Assembly: GCF_003855255.1 (NCBI RefSeq)
Contig: NZ_CP034072.1
Location: 2,472,430 to 2,536,429, forward strand
From: Mycolicibacterium nivoides
Lineage (GTDB): Bacteria; Actinomycetota; Actinomycetes; Mycobacteriales; Mycobacteriaceae
Length of the DNA: 64,000 bases
Reading direction: 5' to 3'
Positions within the stretch are counted from its first letter, which is position 1; each line of letters opens with the position of its first letter. The notes under the pieces were generated by a model, which was not told the DNA's origin, did no database searches, and saw nothing but the letters and a program-made list of their open reading frames with translations. Shown piece after piece: positions 49,258 to 58,586 of the stretch. The translations under genes and the position numbers were made by a program.

Positions 49258-50244
49258 TCACTTGATCGCAATGGGATTCACCGGCGAACCGACAGCACCG
49301 GTGATGCGCAGCGGCGGGGCGATGAGCTGGAACTCGTAGACGCCGTCGGCCGCGCAATCGGCCGCCAGTGCGCCGAGGTCCCAGTACTCACCGAGCATCA
49401 GGCCCATGTCCCGCAGACACAGCATGTGCATCGGCAGGAATGTGCCTTCGACACCGTTGGCCGGGTCGGGGTCCTCGACCATCAGGTTGTCCGCCGCCAC
49501 CGCCGCCACCTGGTGGTCGTGCAGCCACGACGCGCAACGCCAATCCAGCCCCGATCCCGGTTCGGCCCCGTCACCGTTCGTCAAAAATCTTGTCCACCAA
49601 CCGGTGTGCACCACCACGATGTCACCGGGCGTGACGGTAACGCCCTGCGCCCTGGCCACCTCGTCGAGCTCGGCCGGCGTGATCGGATTGCCCGGTTCCA
49701 GGAACTGCTCGGCGCCGCGGTGACGGACCACATCCAGCAGTACGCCGCGAGAGGTGATGCCCTTGCCGTCCACTTTGTCGATACCGCAGTGGAAGGCGCC
49801 GAAGCTGGTGACCGAATCCGCCGGGAATCCGTTGTAGAGCTTGTCCTCGTAGTAGACGTGCGACAACGCATCCCACTGAGTGGCGGCCTGCAGCGGCATC
49901 ACGATCATGTCGTCGTTGAAGCGGAACGGGTTGTCCACGAAGAACTCGCTGACCTGGTGGGCCACCGAGTTACGCAGCCACTGCGGGCCGTACTGCGCCA
50001 GTGTGTTGGCGTCGCCGCCGTCCACCGTCATCACATGGGTCGGGTTCTGCCGGAACTGGAACGCCCCCTGCGGGCCGGCCGAGGAGAAGTCCCCGCCGAG
50101 CGAGAACACCTTGCCCTTGGTGACCAGTGACGCACCCTGCACGACCTTGTCGGGGGTGATCAGGTTGAGCGTGCCCAGTTCGTCGGCATCGCCCCAGCGG
50201 CCCCAGTTGCGCACATCGTCGGCGACCTTGCGAAAGTCGCTCAT
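49258..50244 (-). CDS. Cyclase family protein (kynurenine formamidase-like fold)
   Basis: A 328-residue protein of the cyclase/formamidase superfamily: WGRWGDADELGTLNLITPD, GVLLDVVRH and GDIVVVHTGWW are family segments. The metal motif HxGTHxDxPxH reads QAATQWDALSH here, so the first two His ligands are missing and only Asp and the last His remain. It may bind metal differently or be a lactonase/hydrolase of another type. The start could be ATG 50244 or a TTG 12 bases earlier that is better spaced from GAGGAG. It lies between SDR and FMN-reductase genes. Confidence 0.85.
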   Translation of the reverse strand: MSDFRKVADDVRNWGRWGDADELGTLNLITPDKVVQGASLVTKGKVFSLGGDFSSAGPQGAFQFRQNPTHVMTVDGGDANTLAQYGPQWLRNSVAHQVSEFFVDNPFRFNDDMIVMPLQAATQWDALSHVYYEDKLYNGFPADSVTSFGAFHCGIDKVDGKGITSRGVLLDVVRHRGAEQFLEPGNPITPAELDEVARAQGVTVTPGDIVVVHTGWWTRFLTNGDGAEPGSGLDWRCASWLHDHQVAAVAADNLMVEDPDPANGVEGTFLPMHMLCLRDMGLMLGEYWDLGALAADCAADGVYEFQLIAPPLRITGAVGSPVNPIAIK

Positions 50245-50258
50245 CGTCCCGGCCAAGC

Positions 50259-51116
50259 TCAGCTCCTCTGCACCGAGTCGTCGGCGGTGTCGCCGACCGT
50301 TCCGTCTACAGCATCGACCAGAGCCGCCTCCCGCTGGGCCAGAATGCCGCCATCGGCCCAGATCACCTGCCCGGTCACGTAACTGGCGGCCGGGCTGCCC
50401 AGGAACGCCAGCAGCGACGCCTGTTCGGCGGCCTCGGAGTTGCGGCCGAGCGGGGTGGTGAACGAATCGAGGTACTGCTGACCGTAGGCCGAGCGCAGCT
50501 GGTCGAGGATGGGGGTATCTGTGACGCCCGGCCCCGTGCAGTTGATCCGGATGCCGCGGGCACCGAGTTCGGTGGCCCGCCACATCACGTAGAGAATCGT
50601 CGCCTCCTTGGACAGCCGGTAGCCACCGTCGGCCAGAGCATCGGGATGGTCGGCGCACCACCGCAACCCTTCGTCGACCGATCGCGTCCGGATCAATCCC
50701 GCTGTGGTGGCACGGTTTTCGCGGTAGGCCGACGCTGCCAGCGAGGACACCGAGGTGATCGATCCGCCCGGCGCGATGCGCTGTTCCACCGCCTCGGTGA
50801 ACTGTCGCGTTCCCAGGAAGTTGATGCGCACCACGAGCAGTGGATTGCCGATGCCGGAGGACACGCCGGCCACATTGAACAGGGCGTCGACCGACCCGTC
50901 GACCGCGCCGGCGGCACGGTCGACGGACTTCGGGTCCGCCAGGTCGAGTTCGATGAACTCATCGGGCAGGTGATCAGGTGGCCGGATGTCCAGGCCCGTC
51001 ACCCGGGCACCGAGCTCACCCAGGGCACGGGTGACCTCGGCGCCGATGCCCGACCCGCAGCCGGTGACCACGACGTGTTTGCCGTCGTAGCGCACCAACT
51101 CGCTCAGTAGGGTCAC
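50259..51116 (-). CDS. Short-chain dehydrogenase, coniferyl-alcohol-dehydrogenase-like
   Basis: A 285-residue SDR starting at GTG 51116 with GGAG eight bases upstream. VVVTGCGSGIGAEVTRALG is the cofactor loop, LDIRPPDH after strand two, Ser in VSSLAASAY, and the active Tyr/Lys in GGYRLSKEA; YVTGQVIWADGG ends the fold and is followed by a tail of about 30 acidic residues. The missing stretch between the second and third strand and the YRLSKE motif fit the coniferyl-alcohol/3-alpha-HSD-like branch. It probably oxidises a ring or side-chain alcohol in the Mhp-type pathway. Confidence 0.87.
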   Translation of the reverse strand: MTLLSELVRYDGKHVVVTGCGSGIGAEVTRALGELGARVTGLDIRPPDHLPDEFIELDLADPKSVDRAAGAVDGSVDALFNVAGVSSGIGNPLLVVRINFLGTRQFTEAVEQRIAPGGSITSVSSLAASAYRENRATTAGLIRTRSVDEGLRWCADHPDALADGGYRLSKEATILYVMWRATELGARGIRINCTGPGVTDTPILDQLRSAYGQQYLDSFTTPLGRNSEAAEQASLLAFLGSPAASYVTGQVIWADGGILAQREAALVDAVDGTVGDTADDSVQRS

Positions 51117-51130
51117 GTGTGCGGCTCCGC

Positions 51131-52438
51131 TCAACCCGAGGTTTCCCGAGCCGTCTTCTCGGCCTGGGCCGCCTTGACCCGGCCCTCGTTGATCTCGGCC
51201 ATCGCCTCGGGAATCTCACCTGCGGTGAATTTGTCGCGACCGGTGGGCAGCCCACCGAAGGCGTAGGTCTCGTCGAACAACGGGGCGTCCGACGGACGGC
51301 GGCGCGACTCGACCTTCTCGATCACCGGCTCCAGGCGCTTGGCCTTGTCCGCCACCGCCTTTGCGTCCCGCTCGATGAACTCGGGCAGGATCTCCTTGCC
51401 CATGATCTCGATTGACTCCATGGTGCCCTCGTGGCTGCGCGGGTTGAGCAGCAGGATGATCTCGTCGACCCCGCTCGCCTCGTAACCGCGCAGGAATTCG
51501 CGCACGGTGTCGGGCGAACCGATGGCGCCGCGGCCGGGACCATAGGCCAGCGACGGGTCCTCCTTGACCGCCTGCTCGTACCGCTCCCACACCTTGGTGC
51601 GGCCGGGGGTGTGCATGCCGGTCAGGTAGTAGTGCATGATGCCGAACGAGAAGAAGCCGCCGCCGATGCCGAGCCGCTTGAGCGCCTCTTCGTCGGACTT
51701 GGCCACCATCATCGACAGGTCGCCGCCGATGGCCAGGATGTTGGGGTTGATCGCCGGCGTGATCGGAGCACCCTGTTCTTCGAATTCCTTGTAGTACCCG
51801 TCAACCCGCTCCTTGAGCGCCTCGGGACCGGTGTAGGCGAAGCTCAGCGCACCGATGGCCTTCTGGGCCGCCATCTGCACCGACGACGGGCGCGTGCACG
51901 CCACCCAGACCGGCGGGTGCGGTGACTGCAGTGGCTTGGGGATCACATTGCGGGCAGGCAACTCGACGTGCTCGCCCTTGAACCCGGTGAACGGGGCTTC
52001 GGTCATACAGCGGATGGACACCTCGAGGGCTTCCTCCCACATGGTCCGCTTGTCGGCGGGATCGATGTTGAAACCGCCGAGCTCGGCGACCGAGGATCCC
52101 TCACCCGTGCCGAACTCCACTCGACCGCGCGACAAGTGGTCCAGGGTGGCAACCCGCTCGGCGATCCGCGCGGGGTGGTTGATCGGCGGCGGCAGGTGCA
52201 TGACACCGAAGCCGAGCCGAATATCCTTCGTCCGCTGGCTGGCCGCGGCCAGGAACATCTCCGGTGCGGTGGCGTGGCAGTACTCCTCCAGGAAGTGATG
52301 CTCGGTCAGCCAGACAGTCGAAAAGCCGGCCTTGTCGGCGGCCTCCACTTCGTCCAGGCCGTCCTGGAACATCTGGAGTTCATCGTCGTCGGACCACGGG
52401 CGCGGCAGCGCGAACTCGTAGAACAGCGAGATCTTCAT
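51131..52438 (-). CDS. LLM-class flavin-dependent monooxygenase
   Basis: A 435-residue luciferase-family enzyme. [14 protein letters not shown] at the start, TVWLTEHHFLEEYCHATAPE, GVMHLPPPINHPARIAERVA and RVEFGTGEGSSVAE are the FMN-dependent alkanal/alkane-type pattern. The C-terminal region is long (about 90 residues beyond the usual 345) and charged. With the FMN reductase at 48670 it would form a two-component monooxygenase, possibly of Baeyer-Villiger or hydroxylating type. ATG 52438 overlaps the KstD-like stop by 4 nt. Confidence 0.88.
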   Translation of the reverse strand: MKISLFYEFALPRPWSDDDELQMFQDGLDEVEAADKAGFSTVWLTEHHFLEEYCHATAPEMFLAAASQRTKDIRLGFGVMHLPPPINHPARIAERVATLDHLSRGRVEFGTGEGSSVAELGGFNIDPADKRTMWEEALEVSIRCMTEAPFTGFKGEHVELPARNVIPKPLQSPHPPVWVACTRPSSVQMAAQKAIGALSFAYTGPEALKERVDGYYKEFEEQGAPITPAINPNILAIGGDLSMMVAKSDEEALKRLGIGGGFFSFGIMHYYLTGMHTPGRTKVWERYEQAVKEDPSLAYGPGRGAIGSPDTVREFLRGYEASGVDEIILLLNPRSHEGTMESIEIMGKEILPEFIERDAKAVADKAKRLEPVIEKVESRRRPSDAPLFDETYAFGGLPTGRDKFTAGEIPEAMAEINEGRVKAAQAEKTARETSG

Positions 52439-54249
52439 CGATTTCCTCCTGAGGGGTTACTGACGGTGTCCTGGATTTGTTGGTTGGCTGCTTGTGAAAC
52501 TGGTTGCGCGACAGCCTGTTGGGCACTCCGGTCAGCGATGTGTCTGGCCGCCACGTACCCGAATGTCATCGCAGGCCCGATCGTCGCGCCCGCACCGGCG
52601 TAACTGCGGCCCATGACCGCCGCCGAGACGTTGCCCACCGCATAGAGCCCATCGACGGTGGTCTCGTCGGCGCGCAGCACCCGGGCGTGTTCATCGGTGC
52701 GCAGGCCGCCCGAGGTGCCCAGGTCGCCGAGGATGATCTGGAACGCGTAGTACGGCGGCTTGCCGAGCGGGCGCAGATTCGGGTTCGGCAGGGTCGGGTC
52801 GCCGTAGTAGTTGTCGTACGCGCTGTCACCGCGGTTGAAGTCGTCGTCGTGCCCGCCGTGCGCCAGCTGATTGAACCGCTCGGCAGTGGCCCGCAGGTTC
52901 TGCGCGGGCACACCGATCTTTCCGGCCAGCTCCTCCCAGCTGTGCGCCTCGACCACGACACCCGAATCCAGCCAGGCCCGTGGCACCTGGCGCCCGGTGG
53001 GCACCGGAGCGAACGGAATCTTGGGGATGGGCAGGTGCCCGGCCACGACGTACCGGTGGAACGAGTCGATGTCGGTGACCAGCCAGCACGGGATGTGCCC
53101 GATGCCGGACTGCTGGCCCTCGATCATGGCGTGGGCGAAGTCCATGTAAGGGGCGGCTTCGTTGATGAACCGCTTGCCGTCGCCGTTGACGACGAACTGC
53201 GACGGCATCATGCGCTCGTTCAGCATGAACTGCAGCCGGCCGTCGGGCCAGCAGATCGCCGGGAACCACCACGCCTCATCCAGCAGTTCAATGGCGCCGC
53301 CGGCCTTTTGACCGGCCCGGATGCCGTCACCGGTGGCAGCCGGATTGCCGAAGCTCCAGTCCTTTTCGAGCACCGGCAGATGTTCCTTGCGCCACGCCAT
53401 GTCATGGTCGAACCCGCCCGAGGCCAGGATCACGCCCCCGGTGGCCCGGATCCGCAGCGGCTTGCCGTCACGCTCGACGACGGCGCCGAGTACCGCGCCG
53501 TCCGCACCGGTGATCAGCGAGGTCATCGGCGCATCCAGCCACAGCGGGATGTCGTGCTGCTTGAGCGCCAGCCGCATCCGCGCGGCCAGCGACTGGCCGA
53601 TGGCGGCCATCCGGTCACCGAGCACCCGGGCCCGCACCATCCGCCAGATCAGCTTGAGCAGCACGGCCTTGCCGCGCCAGTTCTGCCGGATCTGGTAGAA
53701 GAGCCGAAGATCCTTGGGGGCGAACCAGATTCCCTTGGGCGCCAGGGCCAGCGGGGCGAGCAGCTCCTGCTCGTGCTCACCGAGCTTGCGCAGGTCGATG
53801 GCCGGGACGTTGATGGTGCTCCCCTGCGCCGAGCCGCCGGGCAGTTCCGGGTAGTAGTCGGCGTAGCCGGGTTTCCAGACGAACTCGAACCAATCACTGT
53901 TGTGCTCGAGGAAGTCCATCATCTCCGGCGCGGCCTCGACATACTTGCGGAGCCGGGCGTCGCTGACCGTGCCTTCGGTGATCTGCTTGAGGTAGTCGAA
54001 AACCCCGTCCGGTGAGGGCACATAGCCGGCACGACGCTGCGACGGCGCCCCGGGTACCCAGATCCCGCCGCCCGACAACGCGGTGGAACCGCCGAAGTGG
54101 GAGGACTTTTCGATCACGAGGGTATCGAGACCGGCCGCGTCGGCTGCCAACGCAGCCGTCATGCCGCCGCCGCCGGAGCCGACGACGAGCACGTCGACCG
54201 TTTTGTCGAACGTCTGCTCGGCGGTGTGTGCACTGGTGTCTGAGGTCAT
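52435..54249 (-). CDS. KstD-like FAD-dependent dehydrogenase
   Basis: A 604-residue flavoprotein of the 3-ketosteroid-delta1-dehydrogenase/fumarate-reductase family. It has the FAD loop [37 protein letters not shown], the middle [11 protein letters not shown] and the C-terminal [18 protein letters not shown], where the Tyr and the GxGxTIGP loop match the KstD catalytic Tyr/Gly region. It may insert a double bond into a cyclic ketone and so help to aromatise a ring. In this operon it lies directly next to MhpA- and MhpB-like genes, the order one would expect for aromatisation, hydroxylation and cleavage. Confidence 0.88.
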   Translation of the reverse strand: MTSDTSAHTAEQTFDKTVDVLVVGSGGGGMTAALAADAAGLDTLVIEKSSHFGGSTALSGGGIWVPGAPSQRRAGYVPSPDGVFDYLKQITEGTVSDARLRKYVEAAPEMMDFLEHNSDWFEFVWKPGYADYYPELPGGSAQGSTINVPAIDLRKLGEHEQELLAPLALAPKGIWFAPKDLRLFYQIRQNWRGKAVLLKLIWRMVRARVLGDRMAAIGQSLAARMRLALKQHDIPLWLDAPMTSLITGADGAVLGAVVERDGKPLRIRATGGVILASGGFDHDMAWRKEHLPVLEKDWSFGNPAATGDGIRAGQKAGGAIELLDEAWWFPAICWPDGRLQFMLNERMMPSQFVVNGDGKRFINEAAPYMDFAHAMIEGQQSGIGHIPCWLVTDIDSFHRYVVAGHLPIPKIPFAPVPTGRQVPRAWLDSGVVVEAHSWEELAGKIGVPAQNLRATAERFNQLAHGGHDDDFNRGDSAYDNYYGDPTLPNPNLRPLGKPPYYAFQIILGDLGTSGGLRTDEHARVLRADETTVDGLYAVGNVSAAVMGRSYAGAGATIGPAMTFGYVAARHIADRSAQQAVAQPVSQAANQQIQDTVSNPSGGNR

Positions 54250-55190
54250 GCTGCGATTCCTACCGCCGTCCTGATTGCGAATCCTGCGATCAATTCCGGT
54301 GCCGCCCGGTAGAAGTGATTCCCCGTCCGGTACGGCCCGTTGACTGCCAGCGCCGCGAATGCGGCCACCCAGGTGCGGATCTCGTGCGCCGAATTGCCCC
54401 CTTCGGCGGCGATGAAGGCGTTGGACCAGCTGTCCAGATCCGTCAGCCGGCCCTCGTCGAAGATCTCCAGCAGACTGTGGTCCCAGTCGGGATTCAGCGG
54501 CCGAAGCGCACTCTGCCCATGGGCGAAGTCGTGGGCGGCCTGGCTCACCGCGGACTGCCGGGCCATGCGCTGTTCAGCGGTCATCGGGACTCCGTGCACG
54601 ATCCGGTCCAGGGCAGCCGGCGGTGCGGTGGCCAGCGTCGGCACCGGTGGGTCGTGCGACAGCCCACCGGAACCCAACACCAGCACCCGCTTGTCGAGGG
54701 TTGCCAGGTAGGCGCCCACCGCCGCCCCCAGCGCGCGGGACCGCGACAGCGGACCCAGCGGGGTGGCAACGGAATTGATGAAGATCGGCACGATGGGACG
54801 CGCGGTCGCCTCGCCGAACAACTCCTGCAGCGGCTGCACGGTGCCATGGTCGACGTCCATGCTCGTCGAGACGGCGACGTCCACCCCGGACTCCCACACC
54901 GCCTCCGCGCACTGCTGGGCGATGTCACCGGCAACGTTCAGCGCACCCAGGTATGTCCCGTAATCCCCCACTCCCGTTGCGGCGGTACCGATGCAGAACG
55001 GGGGCATCAGCCGGTAGAAGAACCCGTTGTAGTGGTCGGGCGAGAAGGTGACGACCAGTTCGGGGTCGTAGTCGGCAACAAACGCGCGAGCACTCCCGAC
55101 CGCTGTTCTGATCTCGTCGAGGAGATCAGCCGACGGTCCCGGAAGATTCAGCAGTGGGCTGTGGGACATACAGCACAGGGCTACTGGCAT
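54246..55190 (-). CDS. Class III extradiol ring-cleavage dioxygenase, MhpB-like
   Basis: A 314-residue LigB-superfamily enzyme, the same length as E. coli MhpB. It begins [15 protein letters not shown], keeps [14 protein letters not shown], the catalytic His in [12 protein letters not shown] and the second His in [11 protein letters not shown]. It cleaves a catechol ring next to the hydroxyls (2,3-dihydroxyphenylpropionate in MhpB). ATG 55190 has GGGAGG nearby; a longer frame is rejected. Its first 65 bases overlap the end of the hydroxylase gene and its stop overlaps the KstD-like gene by 4 nt. Confidence 0.92.
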   Translation of the reverse strand: MPVALCCMSHSPLLNLPGPSADLLDEIRTAVGSARAFVADYDPELVVTFSPDHYNGFFYRLMPPFCIGTAATGVGDYGTYLGALNVAGDIAQQCAEAVWESGVDVAVSTSMDVDHGTVQPLQELFGEATARPIVPIFINSVATPLGPLSRSRALGAAVGAYLATLDKRVLVLGSGGLSHDPPVPTLATAPPAALDRIVHGVPMTAEQRMARQSAVSQAAHDFAHGQSALRPLNPDWDHSLLEIFDEGRLTDLDSWSNAFIAAEGGNSAHEIRTWVAAFAALAVNGPYRTGNHFYRAAPELIAGFAIRTAVGIAA

Positions 55191-56808
55191 CGTTCGCACC
55201 TCCCTCCAGCACATGCAGTACGTCGAACAGGGCATTGCTCAGTTCCGGGGCACGCTGGGCGATGTCGGCACCGGCTATGCAGCGGTCCGGGCGCAGCACC
55301 AGCACAGATTCCGCGTGCACGTCGAACCAGGCTTTGAGCGCACCCGTGCGGTCACCGACGATCACCACGGAGCCGTCGTCGCTGTCCGCGTCGTGCCCGG
55401 TCCAGAACAACTGGGTCTGCGGGCGGGCCGCGATGAACTTCGCCCCCAGGGCTTTCCAGCGCTGATAGGCCCGCTCGCCGAGCAACGCGCGTGGATTGTT
55501 GTTCCAGCACAGCACCGCGAAGTTCAGCCCGATCACATCGTCGAGCAACACGTTCGACTGCTCGCGGGTGTCCACCCGCGGCTGGATGAACAACGTGCCG
55601 GCCGGAGCATCGGGTGTCGGCGGCTTCGGATGGTAGACCGCACCCTGGTCGTACCGCGGCATCGGCTTGAACCGCATCTCCAGCACGTAGCGCTTGAGCG
55701 CCGGAACCACCGACGCACCGCGAATCAGCTTGTCCCGCACCACCGCGATCTTGCGGTTGGTGGGCGAGATGACCCGCCCCACCAACGTCGACAGGTCGAT
55801 CATGGCCCTGGCGTGCTTGCGGCGCTCGGTGTCGTAGGTGTCCAGGAGTGCGTCGCCGGCCTGCCCGTTGACCACCGCGGCCAGCTTCCAGCCGAGGTTG
55901 GCCGCGTCCCGGATGCCGCTGTTGTAGCCCTGGCCCTGCCACACCGGCATCAGATGCGCGGCATCGCCGGCCAGCAGGAACCGGTCCTTCCGGAAGTTCC
56001 CGGCGATACGGGAATGGTGGGTGTAGACCCGGCGACGGATCACGTCGACCTTGTCGGGATGCGGTACGAACGGAGCGAGCAGCCGCGCGACGAATTCGGG
56101 ATCCTCGGCCTGCTCGTCGGTTTCGTCGGCGTGGATCATGAACTCGAACCGGCGGATGCCGTGCGCGATCGAGATGGAGGCGTACGGCCGATCCGGGTCG
56201 GCACCGACCTCGCTGTTCGGATGTCCCAACGGATCGTTGGCCAGATCGACCACCACCCAGCGGGTCGGCGAAGTGGTGCCGTCGAACGACACCCCCATCA
56301 GGCGGCGGGTGGCGCTCCGGCCGCCATCGCACCCCACCACATAGCGCGCCCGCACCGCGGGCACGTCCGGACCGAACTCGACCGTCACTCCGTCAGCCGT
56401 CTCGACCGCCGCTTCCATCCGGCGACCCCAGGCCACCTGCACATGCTCGAACCGGTCCATCCCGACCAGCAACTGCGCGTCGACCAGCGGCTGGACGAAG
56501 CCGTTGCGCTTGGGCCAGCCGAATCGTGCGTCCGGAGGCGCCATTTCGGCCAGCAGCCGGCGGTGACCGTCGTAGAACCGCAGGATCTGGTTGGGCACGG
56601 TGTGCGGCAGGACCGCCTCGACCAGTCCGATGGACTGGAACGTCCGCAGCGATTCGTCGTCGAGTCCGACTCCCCGGGGGTAGTCGATGAGGGTGTCGCG
56701 TTCTTCCACCACGAGCGTTCGGACACCCTGGATGCCAAGAACATTCGCCAGGGTCAGGCCGACCGGCCCGGCCCCGACGATGATGACGTCGACCTCTTGG
56801 TCGGTCAC
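55126..56808 (-). CDS. FAD-dependent aromatic hydroxylase, MhpA-like
   Basis: A 560-residue class A flavin monooxygenase. [18 protein letters not shown] is the N-terminal FAD loop, [14 protein letters not shown] the DG motif and [18 protein letters not shown] the second FAD motif; the C-terminal thioredoxin-like domain (about 400-560) is as in 3-(3-hydroxyphenyl)propionate hydroxylase. It adds a hydroxyl next to an existing one to give a catechol for the MhpB-like enzyme. GTG start overlaps the MhpC-like stop by 4 nt. Confidence 0.92.
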   Translation of the reverse strand: MTDQEVDVIIVGAGPVGLTLANVLGIQGVRTLVVEERDTLIDYPRGVGLDDESLRTFQSIGLVEAVLPHTVPNQILRFYDGHRRLLAEMAPPDARFGWPKRNGFVQPLVDAQLLVGMDRFEHVQVAWGRRMEAAVETADGVTVEFGPDVPAVRARYVVGCDGGRSATRRLMGVSFDGTTSPTRWVVVDLANDPLGHPNSEVGADPDRPYASISIAHGIRRFEFMIHADETDEQAEDPEFVARLLAPFVPHPDKVDVIRRRVYTHHSRIAGNFRKDRFLLAGDAAHLMPVWQGQGYNSGIRDAANLGWKLAAVVNGQAGDALLDTYDTERRKHARAMIDLSTLVGRVISPTNRKIAVVRDKLIRGASVVPALKRYVLEMRFKPMPRYDQGAVYHPKPPTPDAPAGTLFIQPRVDTREQSNVLLDDVIGLNFAVLCWNNNPRALLGERAYQRWKALGAKFIAARPQTQLFWTGHDADSDDGSVVIVGDRTGALKAWFDVHAESVLVLRPDRCIAGADIAQRAPELSNALFDVLHVLEGGANDASSPVLYVPQPTAESSGTVG

Positions 56809-57716
56809 GCCGGCTTCCCCAGCAGGAATTCCAGATGCAACCGGTTGAACGTCTCAGGGTCTTCGTATTGCGGCCAGTGCCCGCAGTCCGGCATCACCTC
56901 GAACCGGGCACCGGGGATCATCGACGCGATGCGCCGGCCCTCGCTGACGTCGGCGGTCGGGTCATCACTGGTCCACAGCACCAGAGTGGGCGCAGTGATC
57001 GCTCCGTATTCCTTCTCCCCCAGCAGGTTCCGCGCGCGGATCTCCGGGTCCTGCAGTGCCATGATGTCGCTCATCGCGGCGACGAAACCGGGCTGGCGGT
57101 ACACCGCCTGGCGACTCGCCACGATGTCGTCGTAATCCTTCGTCTTGTCGGCCATCAGCCACTTGATCCTGGCCTGCACGGTCTCCCAGCTCGGGTTCTC
57201 CGCGGCCGCCATGGACAGCGTGATGATCCGCTTCATCACCTCGGGGTCGGCCTGTGAACCACCGGCGGTGTTGAGCACCAACCGATCGACGCGGTCCGGG
57301 TGATCGGCGGCGGCCCGCGCGGCCACCCAGCCGCCCAGCGATTCACCCGAGATATGGGCACGCTGCGCACCGATCGTGTCGAGGAAGGCGATCAGATGGT
57401 CGACGTAGTGCGCGACCTCCAGCGGATGGCCGGGCTTGTCGGTGTAGCCGTGCCCGAGCATGTCGATCGACCACGTCGAGAAATGCTCGGCATGAGATTC
57501 CAGATTGCGCACATAGGCCTCGGCATGTCCGCCCGACCCGTGCAGCAGAACCAGCACGGGCAGCTTCGGGTCACCGGCATGCAGGTAGCGGGTGCGGATG
57601 CCGCCCACATCGAGGTAACCCTGCGAGAACGCCACGCCCTGCAGGTCAGCCCAGACGCTCTCGTGCTTGGTGGCCGAAACGGAACCGGATGCCGGCCCGG
57701 CGGCAGTGCTTGTCAT
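56805..57716 (-). CDS. Alpha/beta hydrolase, MhpC-like
   Basis: A 303-residue alpha/beta hydrolase: [20 protein letters not shown], nucleophile Ser126 in [10 protein letters not shown], and [12 protein letters not shown] with the catalytic His. It would hydrolyse the C-C bond of the ring-cleavage product. ATG 57716 has GAGGGG five bases upstream; a longer frame would cross operator site I and is rejected. It is the first gene of the eight-gene operon that contains the hydroxylase, extradiol dioxygenase, KstD-like enzyme, LLM monooxygenase, SDR, cyclase and FMN reductase. Confidence 0.88.
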   Translation of the reverse strand: MTSTAAGPASGSVSATKHESVWADLQGVAFSQGYLDVGGIRTRYLHAGDPKLPVLVLLHGSGGHAEAYVRNLESHAEHFSTWSIDMLGHGYTDKPGHPLEVAHYVDHLIAFLDTIGAQRAHISGESLGGWVAARAAADHPDRVDRLVLNTAGGSQADPEVMKRIITLSMAAAENPSWETVQARIKWLMADKTKDYDDIVASRQAVYRQPGFVAAMSDIMALQDPEIRARNLLGEKEYGAITAPTLVLWTSDDPTADVSEGRRIASMIPGARFEVMPDCGHWPQYEDPETFNRLHLEFLLGKPA

Positions 57717-57737
57717 GTTCCCCTCTCCGACGGTAAA

Positions 57738-57752
57738 GAGAATGATATTCTC
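57738..57752. promoter_or_regulatory. GAGAAT-type operator, site I
   Basis: GAGAATGATATTCTC is a perfect 6-3-6 palindrome matching the recurrent consensus exactly. It lies 22-36 bases upstream of the MhpC-like start and about 95 bases upstream of the divergent IclR gene. It probably represses the eight-gene operon. Confidence 0.75.
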
Positions 57753-57846
57753 CAAATTTGTAAGCACTTTGCTCATATAGCGCACATCAGAGTGCATTAT
57801 TATCAGAGCATCACTCTCGCGGTTCTATCTGTCAAGGAGGGGCGCG

Positions 57847-58572
57847 ATGCCGGCCAAGGCAACCCAGCCGCAGGCACAAACGAAGACCGACAGCACCCCC
57901 AACGGGGTGCCGGGTTCACAGACGCTGGCGCGCGGATTGAGCGCGCTCGCGGCCATCGCCGCGGCCCCGACCGGGCTCACCGTGCAACAGGTCGCCGACC
58001 ACGTCGGCGCCCATCGCACGATTGCCTACCGGCTGCTGGCCACCCTGAGCCAGTTCCGGTACGTGACAAAGGGTGAGGACGGCCGCTACCGGCCGGGTGC
58101 CGGGCTGGCGGCGCTCGGTTCGTCCTTCGACAACAACATGCGCCAGCTCAGCGTCCCGACCCTGCGCGCACTTGCCGACGAGCTCGGCAGCACGGTGTCG
58201 TTGCTGGTGGCCGAGGGCGATCAGCAGGTGGCGGTCGCGGTGATCGTCCCGACGCAGGTGTTCTACCAGCTGTCCTTCCACGAGGGCAGCCGCCATCCGC
58301 TCGAGCGCGGCGCCGCCGGAGTGGCACTGCTGGCGAGCATGCCGCCGCGTCCCGGCGAACGCGAACTGGTCCGCGAGACCCGCGAACAGGGTTGGGTGAT
58401 CACCCACGGCGAGATCGAACCGGACACCTATGGCCTTGCGGTGCCCGTGCGCCGGCGTCTGCCGTCGCCGCCCACCTGCATCAATCTCATCTCGCACCGC
58501 GAAGACGTCGTGCTGAGCGGCAAGGACGCGGTGGTCCGGGCAGCAAACGAACTATCAGCAATTCTGTACTGA
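57847..58572 (+). CDS. IclR family transcriptional regulator
   Basis: A 241-residue IclR protein. The winged helix-turn-helix (SQTLARGLSALAAIAAAPTG, LTVQQVADHVGAHRTIAYRL) is followed by RYVTKGEDGRYRPG, the wing, and an effector domain with LADELGSTVSLLVAEGDQQ, HPLERGAAGVALLA and YGLAVPVRRR. AAGGAGGGG precedes ATG 57847. It diverges from the MhpC-like operon and precedes the second KstD-like gene (14 nt), so it may activate or repress either side. IclR proteins frequently sense aromatic acids, which suits the location. Confidence 0.9.
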   Translation: MPAKATQPQAQTKTDSTPNGVPGSQTLARGLSALAAIAAAPTGLTVQQVADHVGAHRTIAYRLLATLSQFRYVTKGEDGRYRPGAGLAALGSSFDNNMRQLSVPTLRALADELGSTVSLLVAEGDQQVAVAVIVPTQVFYQLSFHEGSRHPLERGAAGVALLASMPPRPGERELVRETREQGWVITHGEIEPDTYGLAVPVRRRLPSPPTCINLISHREDVVLSGKDAVVRAANELSAILY

Positions 58573-58586
58573 AAGGCGATGCGCAC

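Noticed and set aside
55213..57135. 640-residue plus-strand open frame
   Set aside because: It is antisense to the MhpA- and MhpC-like genes and has no ribosome site or domain.
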